Shown here: positions 48,866 through 58,793 of the stretch, piece by piece | Layout of the letters: each line of letters starts with the position of its first letter | How positions within the stretch are numbered: position 1 is the stretch's first letter | From: Takakia lepidozioides | Lineage: Eukaryota; Streptophyta; Takakiopsida; Takakiales; Takakiaceae | Length of the DNA: 64,000 nucleotides | Assembly: GCA_030704615.1 (NCBI GenBank) | Contig: CM060731.1 | Coordinates: forward strand, 27,530,001-27,594,000 | Direction of reading: 5' to 3' | The notes under the pieces: model-generated | The model's database searches: none | Told to the model about the DNA's origin: nothing | The model's input: only the letters and a program-made list of their open reading frames with translations | Made by a program: the position numbers and the translations under genes

Positions 48866-50490
48866 TCAGCTGTGAGGGGCTGTGACAGGCCGTGCCCATG
48901 GCCTTTGGGGCTGTGACGGGCTGTGTCAGGCTGTGGCGAGCTGTGACGGGCTGTGACGGGATGTGATGGGCTGTGGCAAGCTGTGACAGGCTGTGATGGG
49001 CTGTGATGGGCTGTGACAGGCTGTGCCCTGTGCCCTGTGGGGCTGTGACGGGCTGTGTCAGGCTGTGGCGAGCTGTGACGGGCTGTGATGGGATGTGACA
49101 GGCTGTGCCCAGTGGCCTGTGGGGTTGTGACGGGCTGTGATGGGCTGTGGCAAGCTGTGACAGGCTGTGCCCTGTGCCCTGTGGAGCTGTGACGGGCTGT
49201 GATGGGCTGTGACAGGCTGTGCCCTCTGGCCTGTGGGGCTGTGACGGGCTGTGACAGGCTGTGGCAAGCTGTGACAGGCTGTGATGGGCTATGATGGGCT
49301 GTGACAGGCTGTGCCCTGTGCCCTGTGGGGCTGTGACGGGCTGTGTCAGGCTGTGACAGGCTGTGCCCAGTGGCCTTTGGGGCTGTGACAGGCTGTGCCC
49401 TGAGGCCTGTGGGGCTGTGATAGGCTGTGCCCAGTGGCCTTTGGGGCTGTGACGGGCTGTGCGGGGCTGTGACAGGCTGTGCCCTGAGGCCTGTGGGGCT
49501 GTGACAGGCTGTGGCGAGCTGTGACAGGCCGTGCCTGAGGCCTTTGGGGCTGTGACGGGCTGTGAGGGGCTGTGACAGGCCGTGCCTGAGGCCTTTGAGG
49601 CTGTGATGGGCTGTGAGGGGCTGTGACAGGCCGTGCCTGAGGCCTTTGAGGCTGTGACGGGCTGTGAGGGGCTGTGACAGGCCGTGCCCATGGCCTTTGG
49701 GGCTGTGACGGGCTGTGAGGGGCTGTGACAGGCCGTGCCTGAGGCCTTTGAGGCTGTGACGGGCTGTGAGGGGCTGTGACAGGCCGTGCCCATGGCCTTT
49801 GGGGCTGTGACGGGCTGTGAGGGGCTGTGACAGGCCGTGCCTGGGGCCTTTGGGGCTGTGACGGGCTGTGAGGGGCTGTGACAGGCCGTGCCTGAGGCCT
49901 TTGAGGCTGTGAGGGGCTGTGACAGGCTGTGCCTGAGGCCTTTGAGGCTGTGACGGGCTGTGATGGGCTGTGGCAAGCTGTGACAGGCTGTGACAGGCTG
50001 TGACTGTGCCCTGTGAGGCTGTGACGGGCTGTGAGGAGCTGTGACAGGCCGTGCCCATGGCCTTTGGGGCTGTGACGGGCTGTGAGGGGCTGTGACAGGC
50101 CGTGCCCATGGCCTTTGGGGCTGTGACGGGCTGTGAGGGGCTGTGACAGGCCGTGCCTGAGGCCTTTGAGGCTGTGAGGGGCTGTGAGGGGCTGTGACAG
50201 GCCGTGCCTGAGGCCTTTGAGGCTGTGAGGGGCTGTGAGGGGCTGTGAGGGGCTGTGACAGGCCGTGCCCATGGCCTTTGGGGCTGTGAGGGGCTGTGAG
50301 GGGCTGTGACAGACCGTGCCTGAGGCCTTTGAGGCTGTGATAGGCTGTGAGGGGCTGCGACAGGCTGTGCCCAGTGGCCTGTGGGACTGTGACGGCTGTG
50401 ACCAGTGAGCTGTGTGGGCCTGTGCTGGTCTGTGGTGGCCCGTGTTGACCTGTGGACGGCCTGTGCTGACTCGTGGAGGCACTGGTGGAC
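48866..50490. repeat. 1.6-kb minisatellite, ~51-bp higher-order unit of ~10-bp repeats
   Basis: The plus strand repeats GGCTGTGACGGGCTGTGAGG-type units. In the central part a 51-bp unit recurs: GGCCGTGCC(CAT/TGA), GGCCTTTG(G/A), then three GGCTGTGA(C/G) repeats. The left third is made of simpler 10-bp units. On the minus strand the motif reads TCACAGCCC, the same as the repeats at 40.7 and 45.4 kb. Long open frames through it on the minus strand are a by-product of a period divisible by three. Confidence 0.95.
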
Positions 50491-51139
50491 TGCCTAAGGA
50501 CTGGCATGTGGTCTGGAAGGCCGAATTTTGAAGCTCGTGGAGGGCGGTTTGAGGAGTATCTTCATGATATTCCCATGGTCATGCAAGTGAGGGTAGAGAG
50601 GAGAGGCAGAGTGTTGGGATGAGACCATGCTGGGGTTAGGCATTGCTTTAGCTTCTCTTCCTCGTAGTTTCCACCCTCTCATTAGGCCAAGACCTTTCCG
50701 TAGGTGGAGGCAAGAGTCAGTCCGGGTTTGGGCTGGGGTGTCCTTGCAGGAGCAACACCGTGGAGTTGTTTTTGGTGTGGGGGAGTTGTCGATCTGATTT
50801 CTTGTGTTTGGATCCCCTCCATACCTGCATGCTTGACTGTGCGCCATGGTAGTTTTGTGTGGGCGCTTGTTTTTATAGGTGATTGGTCCGGATTTGATCA
50901 CCGGCCAGTCCTAGAGCATGTTGTCGATGGTGAGGCTGGGGTGATGACCAGCCAGAGCATCATTGTTTTTCCTGTGGTGAGGTTGGAGGTGATGACCAGC
51001 CAACCATAGGAGTGCTTGCGGTGGATGCAGGTACAGGTGTAGGCTATGTTAGGAACTTAGTATTCCAAACCATAAGCCGCAACAGGTTCTCTACCCGGTT
51101 ACCTTGTGAAGAGGGGGTTAGGGACATGTTCATGACCGG
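50491..51139. other. Left flank / leader of gypsy element 2
   Basis: No gene is seen. A 5' LTR matching the 3' LTR at 57453 is absent, and no primer-binding site was recognised, so the left end of the element is missing or diverged. Confidence 0.4.
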
Positions 51140-53833
51140 TTGAGTGTCAACACGGAGGTGCCACTAGTTGCTGGGGACAGTGCCGGTTTGAGCACTAGCG
51201 ATACTAGTGGGTACACGAGACGAGGTATGCGGTTTAGGCCACCTTCACCTCCTGTGTCTTCTACGGAAGGTTCTGATTCGGATTGTGAATCGGGAGGACT
51301 CATACCGGCGGTGCAAGTTGTTTCTTTGCCATTGTTGTGGGACACAATGGAGGAGATGTATGGAGCTACCAAGGGGCCACGAAGATACTCTGGGGCGGTG
51401 GGCACCATCGAGTTGGATGATTTTATCCAAGAGTTTGATAGTTGGTGTGATTTGCAGCAAATGCGCAATCCACAACTATTTACGCCTTTCATGGCATGGA
51501 AGGGGCTGTTTCAGCACCTTGAGGGGCCGCCTATGGATGATTACCATGAGTTCAGGCGGGGGCATGAGGTTGAGATCGAGGAGTGGAGGATGTAGTGGTC
51601 ACCCGACTATGTCTCCATCACTAGGGGCACTAGAGCCACGAGGGCAGTGGCTACACCTGCCGCTGCACCGGCAGCTTCAGCAAGCAGCAGTGGGACTGGT
51701 GGTACAGTAGCTACGACGTCCACCCAAACCACTACCGCACCAGCACTAGCACCCGTGCCTGCCTTCAACCCTGTTGTGGAGTTCTTCGAAGAGTTGAGAG
51801 GGAACTACCAAGGGGTGAGGACAGAGAAGTTGCGGAACTTGCAAGAGTTCCAACGGAAGCCGACCGAGAGCTTGAGGGAGGCTTTCACTCGCATGAGGCG
51901 CTTGATAAATGTAACCCAAGGGGTTACGGAAGCTCAGGCAGTCCAATTCTGGTATGGGATATTGGACAAGGAGCTGAGGAGAAGGGTGTGGGATGCAACT
52001 CTCCTACAAGCGGCCCAACCCACCTTAGCAAATGTGTTTTTGCTGGCAGAGCGGATAGAGCTCAACATGGTGGAGGAACGAGTGGTCATGGTGGGATTTG
52101 CTAAGGAGACACCACGGGGTAGTAGTGCTCCTAGCCAACCACTACCTCCACGTGCTCAAGGCAACAAGGGGGCTCAGGTGAAGCTCAGGGAAGGGCAGAG
52201 AGGACCTCAGATGCAGGGGTCTCTCCCTTCATTTGCTGGCCAACAACGGGCGGATGTGGTGTGCTGGACATGTGGAGGACCCCATGTCAAGAAGGATTGT
52301 CCAGAGGGAGGCAAAGGGCCGGCACATGCACAGCCTGCACAGTTATTGTGTGGGCATTGTGGCAAACACGGGCATGGAGAGGCTCAGTGTTATGGTTTGC
52401 ATCCTGAGTTGCGCCCAGGCCAGTTCCAAGGGAACAATGGTGGCCGGGGGCGAGGTGGAGCAGCCCAGAGGGGACGAGGTGGCCAGCCACAAGGCCAAAG
52501 GCAAGCTCAACGTGGCCAAGGACGCGGAGGTCAGGGTGTTGACCAAGGCATGGCCAACCGGCTTCAGCAGCTAGAGCAGAGGCTCGCTGCCATGGCTACC
52601 GCTCAGGTGGTACCGGCTCTAAGGCCGGATGGTCCACCTCCTGCTCCTGAGGGAGGAGATATGGGAGGCATGGGATTCATGTGTGGAGCAGCACTACCAC
52701 TAGTGCAGGTGGAGTCTGCTGCAGCCGTGACTCGAGGAGCAGCACGAGTTCCTGAGCCACGAGGTGCAGAGGTGGAGTTGGATCCACAGTGTGGGGAGGC
52801 AAGCCGTCAGGCTAGGCTTCCTCAGTCATTCACATTGGCGGAGACAGTGTCGACGCCATCCATGGCACCTAGTTCTCGCCCGACTGTTACCGAGGCGGAG
52901 CTTACTATGCCATTGGGGAGAGCTACACGGGTAGCACCACTACCTAGTGTTGCCAAGGCTACGGCAACTAGTGTGCTGCTAGGAGCGGCCACATCTGTGT
53001 GCCAGGCTCCATTGTTCTCGGCTACCATGATTGCGACGCCGGGGATAAGACCAGCTGAGGTGTTCAGGCTGGCAGCTACACTCTGTGAGAGTGGGGAGGT
53101 TACTTCATCTTCTGCGGAGATAGTGGGAGGTGTAGTGCCGGAGGGATCCTCGGATTTGAGGGTCAAGACTGCCACGGCGGCGCCATGGCAAGCTGCAGCT
53201 GCCAGGTTGATGGAGCTGCCAGCTAGGCCAGCCATTGAGCGCGCCATGGTGACACCTGGAGTTGTCATGTTAGACAACCAGGATGGCATTTTCTGTTTGA
53301 GTGGACCGGCAGGCAAGAGGTACCGGCCACTGCGAGTCTTGTTGGACTCGGGAGCTCAGCCACTGATGCTGGGCAGAGCTGCTATTGCAGGCTTGGGCCT
53401 CACGGAGGCGGATATGGAGCCTTGTCCTTTCCAGATACAGACGTCTCTGGGAGGATCGGAGCAGGCTCGGGGCATGACACGGCATGAGTTGGCTATCAGA
53501 CTACGGCCGGATCACCCTACAGATGGCTCAGTGATGCGAGCTAAGGCCATTGTGACAGACGCAGTCTCATACGATGTCCTGGTTGGTGGGGCAGTGTTGT
53601 ACCCCATGGGCTTCACCCTGGATTTTTGGGAGGAGTCAGCTTCCTATAGGCCTGCATGGCAGTCAGGGGAGGGCCGGCGTGTGCAGCTCTTTGTGACGTT
53701 CATAGGAGGAGTTACGGTTGCCCAGCGAGGCAAGATGCCGACACTAGCAGCATTCACAGCGGCAGTGAGTTGGCCTAGAGAATTGCTTGAGGGCAATGCT
53801 CATTCAGAGGATGTACCACCTCCGGGAGAGTAG
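51140..53833 (+). pseudogene. Gag-protease polyprotein with two zinc knuckles (one TAG)
   Basis: One frame, stopped by TAG at 51593 and ending with TAG at 53831. The gag capsid part covers the first ~270 codons (ELDDFIQEFDSWCDLQQM.., then EFFEELRGNYQGVRTEKLRNLQEFQRKPTESLREAFTRMRRL, a retrotransposon gag motif). Counting from 51647, knuckle 1 is C206-C218 (CWTCGGPHVKKDC, one residue short of the classic spacing) and knuckle 2 is C235-C248 (CGHCGKHGHGEAQC). A basic Gly/Gln/Arg-rich nucleic-acid-binding stretch follows. The retropepsin active site is LLDSGAQ with Asp567. The protein continues in the same frame into the methyltransferase, so all three may form one polyprotein. Confidence 0.9.
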
Positions 53834-53839
53834 GATGAC

Positions 53840-55306
53840 ATGTATGGTATGGCGGAGTTGCCTACCATGGTTGCTCAGACTCCATTGTGGGGCACGAGCA
53901 AGGATTTGCAGCGGGATGCTGATCGACGAGTGCAACAAGCCTGGGTGGAGGCTTTTGTACCGTCAGGAGAGGAGGAGAGTGTGGGGATTGCACCAGGACC
54001 ACCTCAATTGTCTCCATTGGACACCACACCTATTGTGTGGCAGTATCCGGATGAAGGCATTTGTCTTCTGGACTTGTTTGGCGGGATCAGCACCGGATTG
54101 GCTGCTGTGTTACAAGCAGGTGTACGAGTTCGGCGTTACCTGTATGTGGAGAGGGATGAGACTGCACAACGCGTTTCACTTCGCCATGTTGCTCAGTTGG
54201 TGCAGCGGTACCCTGAGTTGTTGTCGGTGTCTGCAATTCGTGGATATCAGCAGGCCTTGCCAGCAGACATTTCGTTGCTGGGGGCGCAGGATTTGGAGCG
54301 GGTTGGCTCCATTGATCTGGTAGTGGCAGGTTGGCCCTGCCAAGGGCATTCATCAGCCGGGCATGGCAATGGATTGCGAGACTCGAGGTCGGGTCTGTTT
54401 TGGGAGATGGTGCGGGTTTTGCGCCACTTGCAGCTTCATCAAGCTGTATCTCCAGCATACATCTTGGAGAATGTGCCACTGATGGGCGATTCTCGGGCCA
54501 GGGTGATGGCCAGTGTGCATCAAGTCCGGTCGTGGCTTGGGTCAGCAGTATTGCTAGATGCAGCTACAGTGGGGTCACGAGCTCATCGTCCACGGCTATG
54601 GTGGACTAACTTGATGCCACCCGCACTGCTCAAGCGTGCATTTGATGGGGTGCAGCGGCCAGCACATCTCACAGTGGATAACATTCTGGACACAGGGAGG
54701 CAGTCTCAGCGTGTGAGACACGATGACCGTTCGCCTTTGGCAGTGGTCAACAAGGTGGGTCAACCACGGGCAGCATTACCTACACTGCTCACCTTCCCAG
54801 GATCGCATGCTTTTCGGGATAGTGGACCTGGCCTCCTGTGGGATGCTCAGTTGCAGCAGTTAGTGGAGCCTAATGCTGACGAGCGTGAGCGGGCAATGGG
54901 TTTTACCACTAGTACCACGGCGGTGTCGTCTCTTTCTGAGGCATCACGTCGTCAAGTGTTGGGGCAAGCAATGGATCTCAATTGCTTGACCTGGATTATC
55001 AGCTTGGCTCTGGCTGAGCAACGCAGAGTGCGGAGTACACTTCCCTCAATGGTCTCTCTGCCTACCGAGATGGTTCAAGCAGTGAGTGGGGGCGAGCATG
55101 TGAGGACCACGGGGTGCATGCATCCATGGCACACGTGGGAGGTGCTCGAGGTTCAGAGGGAGTTGGCAGCCAAGGCGGCTCTTATAGAAGAGGTTGGGGA
55201 TTCTTCTCGGGTTGAGGAGGTCCTCAAGGATGAGATGATGGGGCAGGATGAGGCCTTGTCATTGACTGAGCAGGCATGGAGTACTGCTCAAGAGGTTGCG
55301 GCATAG
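53840..55306 (+). CDS. C5-cytosine DNA methyltransferase encoded within the retrotransposon
   Basis: The 488-codon open segment carries all main motifs of C5-cytosine methyltransferases in linear order. Motif I is LLDLFGGISTGL (residues 76-87), binding S-adenosylmethionine. Motif IV is GWPCQGHS with the catalytic Cys167 (codon 54338-54340), followed by GLRDSRSGLFWEMVRVL as in DNMT3/DRM-type enzymes. Motif VI is ILENVP with Glu210. Motif VIII is RAHRPRLWW (247-255), then RERAMGF (349-355) and motif X VLGQAMDLNCLTWII (373-387). Unlike plant DRM enzymes the motifs are not circularly permuted. It is in frame with gag-protease, separated only by TAG at 53831, so it belongs to the element. It could methylate the element's own DNA copy or its target. 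No stop or frameshift lies within the domain. Confidence 0.93.
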   Translation: MYGMAELPTMVAQTPLWGTSKDLQRDADRRVQQAWVEAFVPSGEEESVGIAPGPPQLSPLDTTPIVWQYPDEGICLLDLFGGISTGLAAVLQAGVRVRRYLYVERDETAQRVSLRHVAQLVQRYPELLSVSAIRGYQQALPADISLLGAQDLERVGSIDLVVAGWPCQGHSSAGHGNGLRDSRSGLFWEMVRVLRHLQLHQAVSPAYILENVPLMGDSRARVMASVHQVRSWLGSAVLLDAATVGSRAHRPRLWWTNLMPPALLKRAFDGVQRPAHLTVDNILDTGRQSQRVRHDDRSPLAVVNKVGQPRAALPTLLTFPGSHAFRDSGPGLLWDAQLQQLVEPNADERERAMGFTTSTTAVSSLSEASRRQVLGQAMDLNCLTWIISLALAEQRRVRSTLPSMVSLPTEMVQAVSGGEHVRTTGCMHPWHTWEVLEVQRELAAKAALIEEVGDSSRVEEVLKDEMMGQDEALSLTEQAWSTAQEVAA

Positions 55307-55611
55307 CAACCACGGGATGTGTCCTCTACCTCTAAGTCTGCTGGACTTAAGGTTGCAGTTACGAAGGGCAATTGGGAGCCTGACATTGGACCTATTGTCA
55401 CTAGAGGAGAGAGACGACGTATACAGCGGTTCCTGAGGCTTACAGGAATTGCTTTGCCTCTCGTGCTACGGTGGATGAGTATGAGAGACATGTTCAGGTT
55501 GTGCATCGACTGGGTTTGGTCAATAGGGATGCGGATGGATTGAGTCGCAATCCATGCACGAGCCAGTAGGATGACACTGGAGCTCGGTGGCATGGTGAGA
55601 CGGACGAGGAG
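55307..55611 (+). pseudogene. Deletion scar: pre-RT segment joined to RNase H end
   Basis: After TAG at 55304 the same frame continues for ~40 codons (AVTKGNWEPDIGPIVTRGERRRIQRFLRL), a typical lead-in to gypsy RT. It then switches to another frame that reads VHRLGLVNRDADGLSRNPC (about 55500-55558), the end of RNase H where ADxLSR is expected. The whole RT and most of RNase H (roughly 350-400 residues in relatives) are missing. TAG at 55567 interrupts the following frame. Confidence 0.75.
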
Positions 55612-57192
55612 ATGGTGCCGGGATGGCACGCATCTGCATTTTTGTGTATCTTGGCATCAGGAGGTCAGATTGGACCTACAACAGGGATGACTGTAGACGG
55701 AGTGTCTGAGGACCCTGAGGCTAGTGATGAGCTAGGTGGTGCCAGAGATATACATGAGGATTCGGCTGTGTTGGACTACCTCCGCACGGGAGACACGGCA
55801 GCCATTGTGACTGCCAGGGAGAGGGATCGGATCCTGCAACGAGCCAAGAGGTTCAAGTGGGAGGGGATACACCTACTTCAAGTGTGGGAGGATGGTCGGG
55901 TGAGGATTGTGCCTCACCCCACACAACGTGCACGGTTAGTGCGGCATGCCCATGAGGAGTTGGGGCATTTTGGAGTGCGACGCACTCACAGTTTACTGCA
56001 GGGGCAGTATTGGTGGCGTGGTATGCATACAGAGGTGCAACAGTTCATGGCTAGGTGCATGGTGTGTGACAGGGTGCGTGCTTCATTCAACGCCCCTACA
56101 CCACAGTTGCATCCTTTACCAATCATGGGATTGGGCTACAGGTGGAGTCTTGACTTCGCAGGACCGTTGACACTGACTATGCGCCACCACATATATGTGT
56201 TGGTGATGGTGGAGCACTTCTCCAAGTGGATTGAGTTGGTTCCATTGCCTGACAAGGCTAGTGAGGGGGCTGCGTATGCATTCTTGGATCGTGTGCTTAG
56301 CCAATTTGGTGCTCCAGCTGAGGTACTCACGGACCAAGGGAGAGAGTTCTTGGGGGAGTTTCAGGCTTTGTGTGATAAAGCCTTGATAGACCACCGCACC
56401 ACTTCTCGGGATCATCTTGAGGCCGATGGCTTAGCAGAGAGCGTTGTTCAGACGGTGAAGAGGGGTTTGCGCAAGTATGGCTTGCAGAAGGGACACCTAG
56501 GAGATTGGGATCTTCAGGTTCCTTGGTTAGCCATGGGCTACAAGTTCAGCAAACAAGCATCACTTGCCTCCTTCTCACCATATTTCCTTCTCTTTGGCCG
56601 AGAGCCGGATTTGCCTGCAGCCATTCGTAGGGACACTGCTCAAGTCCTTAACCTTGGCGACCCGGACGTGTGGGTACGTGCATGTGATTAGCGTGCAGAG
56701 TTGTTCAAGAAAGTCATGCCCATGGCTTTTGAGAACCTTGCCATTGCACAGCACCGTGATACGTTGAGGTATGCCACTATACGTGGTGGAGGATATCGTC
56801 CTGGGGTTCGGAGGTTTAGCCCTGGTGACTATGTTTATTTGCAGCAGACCGCTCCTACGACTCTGGATGTTACTGCAGGGCGTGTTATTCTGAGGGTTCG
56901 AGAGGTGTTGCCCTCAGGGGTCCTGATCTTGGAGGGTCGGGATGGCATGACTTGGAAGGACCATGTGCGTAATTGTGCGCCATGTCACCTTCCCAATGTC
57001 GATGGCAGAGTTGACCCAAACTTGGCAGTAGTACCTGCAGGTTTGAGGTGCATGCTCTGTGGGTCTGCCAAAGGGGCAGCCACCATGCTGGTGTGTGATC
57101 GATGCTCAAGGGGTTGGCATATGGGATGCTTGATACCACCTCTTGAGAAGGTTCCTGACGGAGATTGGTTGTGTCCACACTGCTTGGGATAG
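55612..57192 (+). pseudogene. DDE integrase with a C-terminal PHD finger (one TAG)
   Basis: Counting from 55612, the zinc-binding HHCC is H114, H119, C149, C152. The catalytic triad is D181 (SLDFAGP), D241 (LTDQGREF) and E276 (ADGLAE), with the classic D-35-E spacing. TAG at 56689 interrupts the frame before the C-terminal DNA-binding part, which contains GGGYRPGVRRFSPGDYVYL. From 57049 to 57183 a complete C4HC3 PHD finger follows: CMLC, CDRC, GWH, C, then WLCPHC. PHD fingers often read histone H3 tails. Many plant gypsy integrases carry a chromodomain at this place, so the PHD finger is a likely substitute for steering integration by chromatin state. That role is inferred. Confidence 0.93.
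57049..57183 (+). other. PHD finger coding segment
   Basis: The eight ligands are in order Cys-X2-Cys-X11-Cys-X2-Cys-X4-His-X2-Cys-X14-Cys-X2-Cys. The PPLEKVPDGDW stretch before the last pair is typical of H3-tail-reading PHD fingers, where the Trp helps form the binding cage. Confidence 0.92.
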
Positions 57193-57440
57193 TGGCAGTG
57201 GACATGACTGGAGGCAGCTAACAAGACATGGGAGGCCAAGCTCATAGGAGTCAATACATGAGATCCCAAGCTCAAGTTCACAGGTTGCAAGACGGCGACT
57301 AACGATGGGGCAACTCTTGCACCCGGCCTCTTGATCTATCGAGTTTGAGTGTAGTAGGGATAGTGGTGGAGGACTTAGTGAGACTATGGTCACTATCACA
57401 TCTTGTGGCTACCTGGACTTAGAGGGACCTAAGCACCAGC

Positions 57441-57452
57441 TAGGGGGGCGAT
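57441..57452 (+). other. Polypurine tract of gypsy element 2
   Basis: TAGGGGGGCGAT lies immediately before the TGTGTGG start of the LTR. Confidence 0.75.
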
Positions 57453-57949
57453 TGTGTGGACTAGTGACTGCCATAGTGGGCAGCATAGTGGCAGCCTAGT
57501 GACTGACTAGTTGTAGTCTAGTGGTTGGACTAGTGGTGGACTAGTGGTATACTAGTGTGTGGTGTGCACATGTGTTGTGTGGTTTTTGGACAACGATGTA
57601 GTTGTGTAGCGATATGTATGCGCACGACAGCTGTCAAGTTATTTTACCACTAGTGTGAAACTAGCTAGGAAATAGCTAGCTTTCACATATTGACATTTGG
57701 GATTGGCCCAAGTGTCAATCCAGGGGTCAAGGCAGATTTAGGCCCTGGAGTGGTTATCTTCACGGCAAGCGCGGAAGGCTCATCTTTCTCGAGTTGAGCC
57801 TCACCGCGCCTAGCTATGGCGCCGTAGTGTGGATTCCCCATGGCGTGGGGTGCACTTGGCTTGACTTGTATTTGAGTGATGAGGTTATATATGCATGAGT
57901 TTATGCTTCAGAAAGATGAGCTCGTGCTTGTATTCTTCTTCTTTATCAT
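57453..57949 (+). repeat. 3' LTR of gypsy element 2
   Basis: It starts TGTGTGGACTAG after the polypurine tract and ends near TTATCA(T). The first ~110 bp carry repeated (GG)ACTAGTG motifs. GGTTATATATGC at about 57884 is a good TATA box, and the T-rich end could hold the poly-A signal of the transcript. Confidence 0.8.
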
Positions 57950-58125
57950 TGTGTGGACTAGTGACTGCCATAGTGGGCAGCATAGTGGCAGCCTAGTGAC
58001 TGACTAGTTGTAGCCTAGTGGTTGGACTAGTGGTGGACTAGTGGTATACTAGTGTGTGGTGTGCACATGTGTTGTGTGGTTTTTGGACAGCGATGTAGTT
58101 GTGTAGCGATATGTATGCGCACGAC
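57950..58125 (+). repeat. Partial second LTR in direct tandem
   Basis: This repeats the first ~176 bp of the LTR at 57453 with only about two mismatches, then diverges abruptly after CGCACGACA. Two LTRs abut without internal sequence between them. Confidence 0.9.
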
Positions 58126-58793
58126 ACAACCAACGGTGGTTGGTCAAAGCACATGGGGTACTTATTTGCTCATATGATCAAAAGTAATTGGTATGAGTTT
58201 ATAGCTCGATGTTATCACAAGCTCAGCTTCATCTTGTCTCATAATGCTCTATCTTTGTACCAGCAGCTACTAGCCCATATAACACTATTTTAACTAATTC
58301 TGGACTTTTGTTTGGTCCAGAAATAATATGAGAAATATGAATAAACAAAATTTATTATTGAAATAAAGTGATATATATGATTATTTTGGTTATTTTATGC
58401 ACAATATAACCATGAACAATAATCCTCCAAACATTTTTTGGATACAATATAAGTATGTATTGTGGTTTTAGAAGAATATCCACTGCCAAGTTGACGTTCA
58501 CGAAAAAAATGGGAGGATACAATAAATTACACCATGATGTGAGGTCAGATATGTAAAACTTTTTACACAAAATGGTTGCCATATCAGATGACATACAAAA
58601 CCAAACATAGAACAATCATGGCATGTGATGAAGAGGATGACATGAAAGAATGTGTCCGCATACATTGATGATAAACATTCATATTTTATTAGAGATGCAA
58701 CTTTGGCGTTCCAGTCAGACACAATGTAACGTCAATTGTACATCCGTTGGACTTAATGTTATCCAGCGGCTTGAAGCCATACAACGGCTTACA
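58126..58793. other. AT-rich DNA, no gene recognised
   Basis: No coding signal or repeat recognised. Confidence 0.4.

Larger units (their letters stand above)
51060..58125 (+). mobile_element. Ty3/gypsy retrotransposon with DNA methyltransferase and PHD-finger integrase (element 2)
   Basis: The order on the plus strand is gag with two zinc knuckles, protease, C5-cytosine methyltransferase, a scar where RT and most of RNase H are deleted, DDE integrase, PHD finger, polypurine tract, 3' LTR and a partial second LTR. Protease before integrase and the INT motifs place it in Ty3/gypsy. Five internal stops, all TAG, interrupt otherwise well-kept frames. Lacking RT it is non-autonomous. The left boundary is approximate. 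Confidence 0.93.

Noticed and set aside
48850-50507. Long minus-strand open frames (up to 549 codons) through the minisatellite
   Set aside because: The protein is a pure product of a 51-bp (17-codon) repeat in more than one frame; it has no domain and the open frames follow from the period being divisible by three.
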